A DNA stretch of 21,258 nucleotides from Alphaproteobacteria bacterium (lineage in GTDB: Bacteria; Pseudomonadota; Alphaproteobacteria; Rhizobiales; Xanthobacteraceae): the NCBI GenBank assembly GCA_005884745.1, contig VAZU01000039.1, positions 1 to 21,258 of the forward strand, given 5' to 3'. Numbering within the stretch: position 1 is the stretch's first letter; the number at the start of each line of letters is the position of its first letter. Under the pieces are notes generated by a model that ran no database searches, had not been told where the DNA came from, and saw only the letters and a program-made list of their open reading frames with translations. This document shows positions 7,133-13,887 of this stretch, piece after piece. Made by a program: the position numbers and the translations under genes.

Positions 7133-7782
7133 ACCGCGGCGTCCTTGGCTGCCGCGGTTTGCTGCCGCAATTCGCGTTCCTGCTGGCGATGGCGGCGGGC
7201 GCGCCGGCGCAAACCGCGCAAACCGCGGCGCCGGCGCAGACCGGCGTCCCCAACGCGCTGCAAGGGTTTTCGCAGAACCGCGACCAGCCCGTGAAGATCG
7301 ATTCGGCGAGCCTCGAAGTGCGCGACAAGGACAAGGTCGCGACGTTCTCCGGCGACGTGCACCTGAGCCAGGGCGACACCACGCTGAGCTGCAAGACGCT
7401 GGTCGTCTATTACGAGGACAATTCCCGCTCGGCGACGCTGAAGGCCGCGCAGCCGGGCCCGGGCGGCCAGCAGCAGATCCGGCGGCTCGAAGCCAAGGGC
7501 GGCGTCACCGTCAAGCAGAAGGACCAGACCGCCACCGGAAGCAACGGCGTCTTCGACATGAAGACCAACACAGTGACGCTCATCGGCAATGTCGTCGTGA
7601 CCCAAGGCCAAAACGTGCTGCGGGGCGAGCGGCTCATCGTCGATCTGACGAGCGGCGTCTCGCGCGTGGAGGGCGGCCGGGTTCAGGGATTGTTCCTGCC
7701 GCACAGCCAGCACGACATCCGGGCTCCCGGCGAGAAAGAACCGCCCAAGCCCGCGGCGCCGGGGCCGCTGCGGTTCAATTGA
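7129..7782 (+). CDS. lptA: LPS transport periplasmic protein LptA (OstA-like)
   Basis: LptA forms the periplasmic bridge that carries lipopolysaccharide from LptC to LptD. The 217-residue product has an N-terminal signal peptide (hydrophobic FAFLLAMAAGAPA core), an Ala/Gln/Thr linker, then an OstA-type domain from about residue 57 (PVKIDSASLEVRDKDKVATF) with alternating beta strands through SGDVHLSQGD, ATGSNGVFDMKTNTVTL and LRGERLIVDLTSG. The Pro-rich C-terminus is normal for Rhizobiales relatives. The start is coupled to lptC by ATGA, and the stop overlaps a TTG of the lptB frame, so the three genes form a tight operon. Confidence 0.92.
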   Translation: MNRGVLGCRGLLPQFAFLLAMAAGAPAQTAQTAAPAQTGVPNALQGFSQNRDQPVKIDSASLEVRDKDKVATFSGDVHLSQGDTTLSCKTLVVYYEDNSRSATLKAAQPGPGGQQQIRRLEAKGGVTVKQKDQTATGSNGVFDMKTNTVTLIGNVVVTQGQNVLRGERLIVDLTSGVSRVEGGRVQGLFLPHSQHDIRAPGEKEPPKPAAPGPLRFN

Positions 7783-7856
7783 CGCTTCGCGCGGGCCGGC
7801 ATTGCACGCCGCCGCCCAAGCGACTACACCCGCCCGAAGACAGACTTGAGGCTGAT

Positions 7857-8771
7857 GTGCTCGATGATATTTTCGCGTGGCTGAAGGGTGCTCGCGCGCC
7901 CGCGCGCCCGCGCCCAACCCGGCACGATGACTGGCGCATGGACCTGCGGCCCGTGAAGGCGCCGATGTTGGAGCGCCACGCCGACACTTCGATCTCGCTC
8001 CCCAAACCGCGGCGACGGCAATCGGGCAACGGCGAGCGCCGGCCAGCGACCGATTATCTTGCCGTGCACGGGGTGGAGAAGAGTTTCGGCGGGCGCAAGG
8101 TGGTCAAAGGCGCGAGCCTTTACGTGCGCCGGGGCGAAGCGGTGGGGCTGCTCGGTCCGAACGGCGCCGGCAAGACCACGGTGTTCTACATGATCACCGG
8201 CCTGATCAAGGCCGACCGCGGCCGCATCGAGCTCGACGGCTACGACATCACCAAATTGCCGATGTATCAGCGCGCGCGGCTCGGCATCGGCTATTTGCCG
8301 CAGGAAGCTTCGATCTTTCGCGGGCTCAACGTCGAGGACAACATCCGTGCGGTGCTCGAAGTGGTCGAGCCGGATCGGCGCAAGCGGCAGCGGGAGCTCG
8401 ACGCGCTGCTCGAAGAATTCAACATCGCGCGGGTGCGCAAGACGCCCTCGATCGCGCTATCCGGCGGCGAGCGCCGGCGCGTCGAGATCGCACGCTCGCT
8501 GGCGACCCGTCCCGCCTACATGCTGCTAGACGAGCCGTTCGCCGGCATCGATCCGATCGCGGTCGGAGACATTCAGGCGCTGGTCCGCCATCTCACCCAG
8601 CGCGGCATCGGCGTTCTCATCACCGATCACAATGTTCGCGAGACGCTGGGACTGACCGACCGGGCCTACATCATCTATTCCGGCCAGGTGCTGATGGAAG
8701 GGCGCGGCGAGGAGATCGTCACCAACCCCGAGGTGCGGCGGCTGTATCTGGGCGAGGAATTCCGTCTCTGA
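7857..8771 (+). CDS. lptB: LPS export ABC transporter ATPase LptB
   Basis: LptB is the cytoplasmic ATPase that powers LPS extraction by LptFG. Counting from GTG 7857 the product is 304 residues. Walker A is GPNGAGKTT (100-108), the signature LSGGERRR (201-208), Walker B YMLLDEP (221-227), and the switch His is His258 in TDHNVRET. The ABC core starts near residue 67, so about 65 residues of Arg/Pro-rich, probably disordered extension precede it; similar extensions occur in Bradyrhizobium relatives, while typical LptB has about 240 residues. I chose GTG 7857 because GAGG lies five bases upstream. TTG 7779 (overlapping the lptA stop) and ATG 7938 are alternatives. lptF and lptG are not nearby, as is usual. 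Confidence 0.92.
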   Translation: MLDDIFAWLKGARAPARPRPTRHDDWRMDLRPVKAPMLERHADTSISLPKPRRRQSGNGERRPATDYLAVHGVEKSFGGRKVVKGASLYVRRGEAVGLLGPNGAGKTTVFYMITGLIKADRGRIELDGYDITKLPMYQRARLGIGYLPQEASIFRGLNVEDNIRAVLEVVEPDRRKRQRELDALLEEFNIARVRKTPSIALSGGERRRVEIARSLATRPAYMLLDEPFAGIDPIAVGDIQALVRHLTQRGIGVLITDHNVRETLGLTDRAYIIYSGQVLMEGRGEEIVTNPEVRRLYLGEEFRL

Positions 8772-8925
8772 GCGCGAGCCTTGGACCGCGCACCGGCGGC
8801 CGATTAGGGGGCCCCTGGCATTCCGGCGAGCGGATCGGCGAGATGGTAACGACGCGCCGGAACCTTGGTGTTAATCTTGTCCGACGCCTGCCGAAACCGG
8901 CGGAAGAGATCGATCGCTACGAACC

Positions 8926-10464
8926 ATGGCACTGACGCAAAAGCTCGAATTCCGCCAGAGCCAGGCGCTGGTGATGACGCCGCAGCTGATGCAGGCCATC
9001 AAGCTGCTGCAGCTCTCCAACCTCGATCTTTCCGCTTACGTCGAGGGCGAGCTCGAGCGCAATCCGCTGTTGGAGCGCGCGGGCGAGTCGGAGCCGGGCG
9101 ACGCCAATCCGCAACCGGCGGAAGGGGAACCGATGCCGGCCGCGGAAGCGTCCGCCGCCGATTGGGTGGGCGAGGATCTGGCGACCAGCCGCACCGCGAT
9201 CGAAGACCAGCTGGGAACCCGTCTCGACAACGTTTTTCCCGAGGATTCGGGCGAAGCGCCAGCGCGGCCCGGGGGCGATTTACCCGCGGGTTATTCCGAA
9301 TGGGCTCGCGTGGGCGGCGGCGGGCGCGAGGACGCCGATTACAATCTCGAGGCCTTCGTCTCGGCCGAAACCACGCTTGCCGACCATCTCGCGGAGCAGC
9401 TCACGCTCGCCGTTGCCGACCCGGCGCGCCGCATGATCGGTCAATATTTGATCGATCTGGTGGACGAGGCCGGCTACCTCGCCGGCGAGCTTGCCTCGGT
9501 CGCCGAGAGGCTGGGCGCACCGCCCGCCGAGATCGAAACCGTGTTGGCGATTCTGCAAAACTTCGATCCGCCCGGCGTGTGCGCGCGCAACCTCACCGAA
9601 TGCGTGGCGCTGCAGCTGCGCGAGCGCGATCGTTTCGATCCGGCCATGCAGGCGCTGGTGGCTCACCTCGATCTCGTCGCGAAGCGGGACCTCGCGGCGC
9701 TGCGCAGAATCTGCGGGGTCGACGAGGAAGATTTGAGCGAAATGATCGCCGAGATCCGCCGGCTCAACCCGAAGCCGGGTCTCGCCTTCGGGTCCACCCT
9801 GGTGCAACCGATCGTCCCCGACGTGTTCGTGCGCGCGGGCGCCGACGGCGGCTGGACGGTGGAGCTCAATTCCGACACCCTGCCGAAGGTTCTGGTGAAC
9901 CAGACCTATTACGCCGAGGTCGCCGGCGGTGCGCGCAACGATTCCGAGAAGGCCTATCTGGCCGATTGCCTGCAGACGGCGTCCTGGCTGATCCGCGCGC
10001 TCGACCAGCGCGCCCGCACCATCCTCAAGGTGGCGACCGAGATCGTTCGCCAGCAGGACGGCTTCTTCGTCCGCGGCGTGCAGCATCTGCGGCCGCTCAA
10101 TCTCAAGACGGTGGCGGACGCGATCGGCATGCATGAATCCACGGTCTCGCGGGTGACTGCCAACAAGTACATGGCGACCACCCGCGGCATCTTCGAGCTC
10201 AAATATTTCTTCACCTCGGCGATCGCCGCGGCCGACGGCGGGGAGGCGCATTCCGCCGAGGCGGTCCGCCACCGGATCAAGCACCTGATCGACGCCGAGC
10301 GGCCGGACGACGTCCTGTCGGACGACACCATCGTCGAGAGATTGCGCGCGGCGGGCATCGACATCGCGCGCCGGACCGTGGCGAAATATCGCGACGCGAT
10401 GCGGATCCCCTCCTCGGTGCAGCGCCGCCGCGACAAGCAGGTTTCGACCGGCGCGGCGCCATGA
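8926..10464 (+). CDS. rpoN: RNA polymerase sigma-54 factor RpoN
   Basis: Sigma-54 directs core polymerase to -24/-12 promoters and needs enhancer-binding activators; in this group it governs nitrogen and carbon functions. The 512 residues show all regions in order: the Gln/Leu-rich activator-interaction region I (LEFRQSQALVMTPQLMQAIK), an acidic variable region II (about 50-125), the core-binding region, the helix-turn-helix (KTVADAIGMHESTVSRVT) and the RpoN box ARRTVAKYRD (481-490) followed by MRIPSSVQRRR. ATG 8926 starts the family match. It lies 154 bases after lptB. Its stop is followed at once by the hpf relic in the same frame, so a deletion may have ended close to its 3' end. Confidence 0.96.
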   Translation: MALTQKLEFRQSQALVMTPQLMQAIKLLQLSNLDLSAYVEGELERNPLLERAGESEPGDANPQPAEGEPMPAAEASAADWVGEDLATSRTAIEDQLGTRLDNVFPEDSGEAPARPGGDLPAGYSEWARVGGGGREDADYNLEAFVSAETTLADHLAEQLTLAVADPARRMIGQYLIDLVDEAGYLAGELASVAERLGAPPAEIETVLAILQNFDPPGVCARNLTECVALQLRERDRFDPAMQALVAHLDLVAKRDLAALRRICGVDEEDLSEMIAEIRRLNPKPGLAFGSTLVQPIVPDVFVRAGADGGWTVELNSDTLPKVLVNQTYYAEVAGGARNDSEKAYLADCLQTASWLIRALDQRARTILKVATEIVRQQDGFFVRGVQHLRPLNLKTVADAIGMHESTVSRVTANKYMATTRGIFELKYFFTSAIAAADGGEAHSAEAVRHRIKHLIDAERPDDVLSDDTIVERLRAAGIDIARRTVAKYRDAMRIPSSVQRRRDKQVSTGAAP

Positions 10465-10611
10465 GCGGCCCTGCGGCCGGCGATCGTGACCGGCGCGGTC
10501 CTGGTGTTCCGCCATGCCGGGCGCGGCCGCATCAACCTGGTTTACCGCCGGCCGGATGGCCATATCGGCTGGATGGACCCGCCGGTCATGAACGTGGCCG
10601 GCGGCCATTGA
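10465..10611 (+). pseudogene. hpf: C-terminal remnant of ribosome hibernation promoting factor hpf
   Basis: Directly after the rpoN stop, in the same frame, the DNA reads about 48 codons to TGA 10609-10611. The last ~40 match the end of a long-form HPF: VLVFRHAGRGRINLVYRRPD, then GHIGWMDPP. I recall the family ending as V-F-x-x-x-x-x-x-x-x-N-x-x-Y-R-R-x-D-G-N-x-G-W-x-D-P. HPF dimerises 70S ribosomes into inactive 100S particles, and this part is the end of the dimerisation domain. The ribosome-binding N-terminal domain, about 160 codons, is absent, and no start with a Shine-Dalgarno is present (GTG 10486 is the only candidate, giving 41 residues). The position between rpoN and ptsN is the normal place of hpf in Rhizobiales. 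Confidence 0.8.
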
Positions 10612-10692
10612 CGGGGTGGCGGTCGGTCCCTATGTTCCGCCGCCTTTGCCCAACAGCCTCCGCAAGTTTTGCCGATCTCCGGACCGGGTTCC

Positions 10693-11154
10693 ATGCCGCT
10701 CAACGATCTCGTCGCGCCGAACGCAATCCTTCCGGCGTTGAAGGTCAACAGCAAGAAGCAGGCGATCCAGGAGCTTGCCGCGAGGGCCGCGAAGCTGACC
10801 GGGCAGAGCGAGCGCGGCATTTTCGAGACCCTGCTGCAGCGCGAGAAGCTGGGCTCGACCGGAATCGGCCACGGGATCGCCATTCCGCACGGCAAGCTCG
10901 TCAGGCTCGACAAGTTGTTCGGGCTGTTCGCAAGGCTCGATCGGCCGGTCGATTTCGAGGCGCTCGACGGCCAGCCGGTGGATCTGGTCTTCGTGCTGCT
11001 GGCGCCGGAAAGCGCCGGCGCCGACCATTTGAAGGCGCTCGCACGCATCGCGCGGCTGCTGCGCGACCCCGACATCGCGCGCAAGCTGCGGGAATCCCGC
11101 GACGCCGAGGCGCTTTACGCGGTGCTAACCCTGCCGCCCACGCAGGCGGCGTAG
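10693..11154 (+). CDS. ptsN: nitrogen-regulatory PTS enzyme IIA (EIIA-Ntr)
   Basis: PtsN is the terminal phosphoacceptor of the nitrogen PTS chain (PtsP-NPr-PtsN) and regulates, rather than transports, in processes such as potassium homeostasis and metabolism. The 153-residue protein has the EIIA fructose/mannitol fold, with phosphorylation-site His66 in GIGHGIAIPHGKL and the later VDLVFVLLAPES and HLKALARIARLLRD blocks. ATG 10693 begins the family match (MPLNDLVAP); TTG 10669 is an in-frame alternative. The Shine-Dalgarno is weak. It follows the hpf relic by 81 bases and was probably once transcribed with it. It ends before a pair of hairpins. Confidence 0.94.
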   Translation: MPLNDLVAPNAILPALKVNSKKQAIQELAARAAKLTGQSERGIFETLLQREKLGSTGIGHGIAIPHGKLVRLDKLFGLFARLDRPVDFEALDGQPVDLVFVLLAPESAGADHLKALARIARLLRDPDIARKLRESRDAEALYAVLTLPPTQAA

Positions 11155-11168
11155 CGCGGGCGATGTCA

Positions 11169-11188
11169 TGCCCCGCGCATGCGGGGCA
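11169..11188. repeat. REP-like palindrome
   Basis: TGCCCCGC (11169-11176) and GCGGGGCA (11181-11188) form an 8-bp perfect stem with a GCAT loop, followed by ACCCAGT. The GTCATGCCCCGC...GCGGGGCA-CCCAGT theme is a dispersed intergenic palindrome in Bradyrhizobium relatives. It stands 15 bases after ptsN. Confidence 0.55.
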
Positions 11189-11230
11189 CCCAGTAACCCT
11201 GGAACTCGCTGTCGTTACCGGTGGGAGTGG

Positions 11231-11265
11231 CGAGCGGATCGCCCGCCTTCGCGGCGATCCGCTCG
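11231..11265. terminator. strong hairpin between convergent genes
   Basis: CGAGCGGATCGCC (11231-11243) and GGCGATCCGCTCG (11253-11265) form a perfect 13-bp stem with a nine-base loop. It separates the 3' ends of ptsN (+) and the DUF1150 gene (-), nine bases from the latter's stop. It may end transcription in both directions, but there is no T-run, so it could instead be the second half of the palindromic repeat beginning at 11169. Confidence 0.6.
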
Positions 11266-11274
11266 GCGGGTCGG

Positions 11275-11517
11275 TCAGTGCACGCTGACGGTTTCGAGCT
11301 GATTGTCCCAGGCGTTCGCGAGCGCCGCCTCGCGGGTGTCGGCCACCATGATCGGGGTGCCGTCGGCGGCATGCAGGGCGAACAATTGCAAGCCCGGGGC
11401 GAGCTGGGGCGCCTGCGGGAAGAGCGTGTTGAGATCCTCGGAGCGGATCGCCTTGACGTAGGCGATCTTGCCGCCGCCGATGGCGGCCAGCGCTTCGGGG
11501 GAGATGGTGCGTGTCAT
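11275..11517 (-). CDS. DUF1150 family protein
   Basis: An 80-residue DUF1150 protein of unknown function. It carries the family's features: AIGGGKIAYVKAIRSEDL, LFPQAPQLAPGLQLFALHAADGTPIMVAD and an AWDNQLETVSVH end. In alphaproteobacteria this gene regularly follows a small heat shock gene, as it does here, so a heat-stress role is inferred. I chose ATG 11517 because AAGGAG lies nine bases upstream. An earlier ATG (11559) overlaps the hsp20 stop as ATGA and would add 14 residues outside the family match. It is probably transcribed with hsp20. Confidence 0.88.
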   Translation of the reverse strand: MTRTISPEALAAIGGGKIAYVKAIRSEDLNTLFPQAPQLAPGLQLFALHAADGTPIMVADTREAALANAWDNQLETVSVH

Positions 11518-11555
11518 GGCCCTCGACTCCTTGTCTGTCGAGTCCTCAAATTCCG

Positions 11556-11981
11556 TCACTCATGCTGGGTGATGGCGATCGTCTTCACCAGGCGTTCGGG
11601 TTCCGGACGCGCGAGATCGATCGCCAGCAAGCCGTTGTTCAGGTCGGCACCCAGCACCTCCATTCCGTCGGCCAGCACGAAAGTCCGCTGGAACTGCCGC
11701 GCCGCGATGCCGCGATGGAGATATTGCCGGGCCTTGTCGTCCTGCTGACGCCCGCGGATGACGAGCTGGCTTTCCTCGATGCTCACGTCGAGCTGGTCCC
11801 GGGTAAATCCGGCCACCGCCAAGGTGATCCGGAGCCGCTCGGGGTTGCCGCCTTCGCGCGGCAGCCGCTCGATATTGTACGGAGGATAGCCGTCGGCAGC
11901 CTTGCTGACGCGGTCGAGCGCTCGCTCGATCTCGTCGAAGCCGAGCAGAAACGGGCTTGAAAGCGACGGCACTCGGGACAT
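11556..11981 (-). CDS. small heat shock protein, Hsp20 / IbpA type
   Basis: An ATP-independent holdase that binds unfolding proteins and hands them to DnaK-ClpB. The 141-residue product has the N-terminal class A signature SPFLLGFDEIERALDRVSK, YNIERLP, and an alpha-crystallin domain (about residues 37-128) with ITLAVAGFTRDQLDVSIEES, GRQQDD, YLHRGIAARQFQRTF and the A-x-x-x-N-G-L-L motif (ADLNNGLLAIDLARPEPE). ATG 11981 starts the family match; an open frame runs on to 12038 through the leader. A heat-shock-type promoter and a hairpin hiding the Shine-Dalgarno AGGA lie upstream, which argues for both RpoH and RNA-thermometer control. DUF1150 follows. Confidence 0.93.
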   Translation of the reverse strand: MSRVPSLSSPFLLGFDEIERALDRVSKAADGYPPYNIERLPREGGNPERLRITLAVAGFTRDQLDVSIEESQLVIRGRQQDDKARQYLHRGIAARQFQRTFVLADGMEVLGADLNNGLLAIDLARPEPERLVKTIAITQHE

Positions 11982-11986
11982 GGTTG

Positions 11987-12036
11987 CAAAGTCCTTGATC
12001 AGCGACTTTGCCGGGGCCCCGATGGGCACCCCGACC
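11987..12036 (-). promoter_or_regulatory. ROSE-like RNA thermometer in the hsp20 leader
   Basis: Read on the minus strand, hairpin I pairs GUCGGGG (12035-12029) with CCCCGGC (12016-12010), one G-U pair included. Hairpin II pairs CAAAGUC (12010-12004) with GACUUUG (11993-11987). Within hairpin II, UCGCU (12005-12001) faces the Shine-Dalgarno AGGA (11995-11992). UYGCU opposite AGGA with a G-G mismatch is the signature of ROSE thermometers, which open on heating and are known from rhizobial small heat shock genes. ATG 11981 lies ten bases after AGGA. The leader would be about 55 bases, shorter than classic ROSE elements. Confidence 0.75.
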
Positions 12037-12042
12037 ATCCCA

Positions 12043-12071
12043 ATATGGGCCTACCCCGTTAAGGCTTCAAG
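12043..12071 (-). promoter_or_regulatory. RpoH (sigma-32) type promoter of hsp20-DUF1150
   Basis: On the minus strand CTTGAAG starts at 12071 and CCCATAT occupies 12049-12043, with 18 bases between CTTG and CCCATAT. This fits the alphaproteobacterial heat-shock pattern CTTG-N17/18-CYTATNT with one mismatch. The -35 lies inside the end of the response regulator gene. Transcription would start near 12036, giving the leader described above. Confidence 0.65.
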
Positions 12072-12626
12072 AACGCCGGCGTCGCCAAGGCGTTGCTCCG
12101 ATTGCGCCGGGAGCGAGGCCGAAATGGCTGCCGCCGAAGGCGCGGCACCAGGGGCCCCCGAGCCTGCGCAGGGGACCACCGCAGGCGCCGAGGTGTCGAG
12201 GAGGCCGAGCGAAACCGGCAAGGCGTCTGGACCGAACAGCTCCAGCCCCCGAGGCACGCCTGCCGGCCGCTCCCCGGCATGAAGCGCCTCGAAATAACGC
12301 ACGACCTCGAGGATCGTCGTCGGGTTGTACGGTTTTTCGACGAGCCCCAGCGCCAGCTCGCGATGCGCGCGCGCTCCGACAGGCTGTCCCGTCGTGAACA
12401 CGCAAGCCACGCCGTGCCGCCGCAGCTCCGCCGCAAGCTCGATGCCGCTCTCGCCGTCGCGAAGCTCGATGTCGACCAACGCCAGGTGCGGAGTTCGGTC
12501 GGAAACGAGCCCGAGCGCTTCGGCTCGGCAGCTTGCCGGCCCCAGCACCCGATGACCGACATCGGTGAGCGCGTCGGCCAGCAACAGGCCAAGCAGAATT
12601 TCGTCCTCGACGATCACAATGTCCAT
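12051..12626 (-). CDS. receiver-only response regulator with Ala/Pro-rich tail
   Basis: A 191-residue protein with one receiver domain (residues 1-115): acidic pocket EDE (7-9), phosphoacceptor Asp52 in LALVDIEL, Thr79 in FTTGQP, and Lys98 in VEKPYN. No DNA-binding output domain follows; residues 120-191 are Ala, Gly and Pro rich and probably disordered. Such stand-alone receivers act as phosphate relays or by protein contact, and are abundant in Bradyrhizobium relatives. No histidine kinase is nearby. ATG 12626 has a G-rich run (AGGGGG) about ten bases upstream. A CtrA-type site lies about 100 bases before the start. Its last codons hold the hsp20 -35 element. Confidence 0.82.
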   Translation of the reverse strand: MDIVIVEDEILLGLLLADALTDVGHRVLGPASCRAEALGLVSDRTPHLALVDIELRDGESGIELAAELRRHGVACVFTTGQPVGARAHRELALGLVEKPYNPTTILEVVRYFEALHAGERPAGVPRGLELFGPDALPVSLGLLDTSAPAVVPCAGSGAPGAAPSAAAISASLPAQSEQRLGDAGVLEALTG

Positions 12627-12727
12627 GGAACGCGGACCCCCTCTCGCTCAGCAAAGCAAGATGGAGAGGAAAGTTCCCCAAATTTTCTACAAATTGGGGA
12701 CTGCTCGTTGATGCTCGCTAGATGTCG

Positions 12728-12743
12728 TTAATTGCGCGTTAAC
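12728..12743 (+). promoter_or_regulatory. CtrA-type binding site
   Basis: TTAA (12728-12731), seven bases, then TTAAC (12739-12743) match the full CtrA consensus TTAA-N7-TTAAC. In such GC-rich DNA a chance match is uncommon. The nearest gene start it could control is the response regulator, about 100 bases away on the minus strand. Confidence 0.5.
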
Positions 12744-12843
12744 GGGCGAGCGCCGTGCCGTGGCAACACAAGCTTTTTCGCCGGGATCGCGGTCTTGTCT
12801 GCGTCTCGACGGGTGCCCGCCGAAGCTCGGCTCAAGACGTGAA

Positions 12844-12875
12844 ACCCCGGTCGGCACACGGCATCCGACCGGGGT
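12844..12875. repeat. perfect 11-bp inverted repeat
   Basis: ACCCCGGTCGG (12844-12854) and CCGACCGGGGT (12865-12875) flank a ten-base loop. It lies about 120 bases beyond the DUF1259 stop, on the downstream side. It could be a distal terminator, a dispersed palindrome or part of a small RNA; no T-run follows on either strand. Confidence 0.55.
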
Positions 12876-12993
12876 CATACCGAGCGACCGGGTGGGGGAA
12901 GAAGCCTTGGGGGAACGTCGCCCGGCACCATGGAAACGTCGCGCATGCAGTTATGTTCCTGGCGCGATGGCATCCTGAGCACGCTGCGAAGCG

Positions 12994-13887
12994 CTAGCTC
13001 TTGGCGATTGCGGTCTTGTCGAGTGCCGCCCGAATGCCCCTTGCGAGCTTCACCGCATCGTCATTCGCCCAGAAATGCACGAAGAACAGTCGCGGCTGCT
13101 CGTCGAGCATGTGACTGTGGATCGCGGTGACCTCGATTGCACCGGCCCGCAAGGCACGGATCAGCGGATTGACCTCGTCGGCCGTGACCACGAAATCGCC
13201 GGTGATCGCCGCCTTGCCCTGGCCGGTCGGCTGGAAATTGACGGCATTCGCCGATCCCATCGCTCCCGGAACATTCATCCCATTCTCGGTGATCGGATCG
13301 CGACGCGGCACGCTGAACTGATAGACTCCTCCGGTGGCTCTGCCCTTGACCCCCAGGATCTCGTCGAGCGGCGCGGTCGAAAGGTCGAGTGCCATGGCGG
13401 GCGCGGGCGCGGCCTGGCCGGATTCGGCCGGCGTCTTGCTGAGCGCCAGCGCCGCCCGGATCGTCTCGGCCATTTTCACCGGATCGCCGTGACCGCCGAC
13501 ATGCATGTAAAAGGTCGCCGGATTGGCGCGCAGCAGGTGGTTGTGCAGCGCCGTGATTTCCAAGCCGCCTTCGAGCAGCTTGGTCATGACGGGCTTGATC
13601 TCGGTCTCGGTCAGCACGACGTCGCCCATCACCATCGCGCCGCCGTGTGCCGGCTCGAACGCGACCCAGCCGCCCAATGCGAGCGCCGGCTTGATCGCCA
13701 CGCCGTCGACGGCGACGTTCAGATCGGAACGCGGCAAGGCGTAGCGCTGAACGCCTCCCGGCATCGCCGCTCCGGTCCGCCCGAGAGCGGCGTCGACCTT
13801 CTTCCAATCGATCTCCTGGGCGAGCGCGTTCCCGGCGAGGATGGTTGCAAGGCCGCAGATCAGCAGGCAAGCCGCAGTACGTCTCAT
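12994..13887 (-). CDS. secreted DUF1259 protein with two tandem domains
   Basis: A 297-residue exported protein of unknown function. Residues 1-23 form a signal peptide (MRRTAACLLICGLATILAGN, then ALA before Gln24). Two copies of a DUF1259-type unit follow, about 45-150 and 185-290. Each has G-G-V-x-x-x-x-x-P-R-x-D, a strand ending in GD, then the histidine pairs ALHNHLL (His115, His117) and AIHSHML (His257, His259) and a later FYMHV / FFVHF His. The paired histidines suggest metal binding, but this is inference. The start at ATG 13887 is certain: GGAGGAG lies a few bases upstream. Related mycobacterial lipoproteins LppY/LpqO share the domain. It diverges from two secreted-protein genes. Confidence 0.87.
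   Translation of the reverse strand: MRRTAACLLICGLATILAGNALAQEIDWKKVDAALGRTGAAMPGGVQRYALPRSDLNVAVDGVAIKPALALGGWVAFEPAHGGAMVMGDVVLTETEIKPVMTKLLEGGLEITALHNHLLRANPATFYMHVGGHGDPVKMAETIRAALALSKTPAESGQAAPAPAMALDLSTAPLDEILGVKGRATGGVYQFSVPRRDPITENGMNVPGAMGSANAVNFQPTGQGKAAITGDFVVTADEVNPLIRALRAGAIEVTAIHSHMLDEQPRLFFVHFWANDDAVKLARGIRAALDKTAIAKS

Larger units (their letters stand above)
12627..12993. other. intergenic region with regulatory-looking sites
   Basis: This 367-base region lies between the start of the response regulator and the end of the DUF1259 gene, both on the minus strand. It holds an AT-rich imperfect palindrome (CCCCAA at 12676-12681 with TTGGGG at 12694-12699), a CtrA-type site and a perfect 11-bp hairpin. 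An 80-codon ORF (12755-12997, +) spans much of it, but its third codon positions are clearly less GC-rich than in neighbouring genes and it resembles nothing I know, so I do not call it. Confidence 0.6.

Noticed and set aside
8772..8925. TGGCATT string before rpoN considered as a sigma-54 (-24/-12) autoregulatory promoter
   Set aside because: The matching TTGC at -12 spacing is absent.
9280..10608. 442-codon open frame on the minus strand opposite rpoN
   Set aside because: It is the antisense of a certain rpoN gene, with the GC-rich shadow composition and no family similarity.
12676..12699. AT-rich palindrome CCCCAA...TTGGGG considered as an EcfG promoter or operator
   Set aside because: The GGGGAAC string is not followed by a matching CGTT box at the right spacing, and the palindrome has a central mismatch; no factor can be named.
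12755..12997. 80-codon plus-strand ORF in the gap before the DUF1259 gene
   Set aside because: Third codon positions are noticeably less GC-rich than in nearby genes, there is no clear ribosome site, it spans a perfect hairpin and overlaps the opposite gene's stop.
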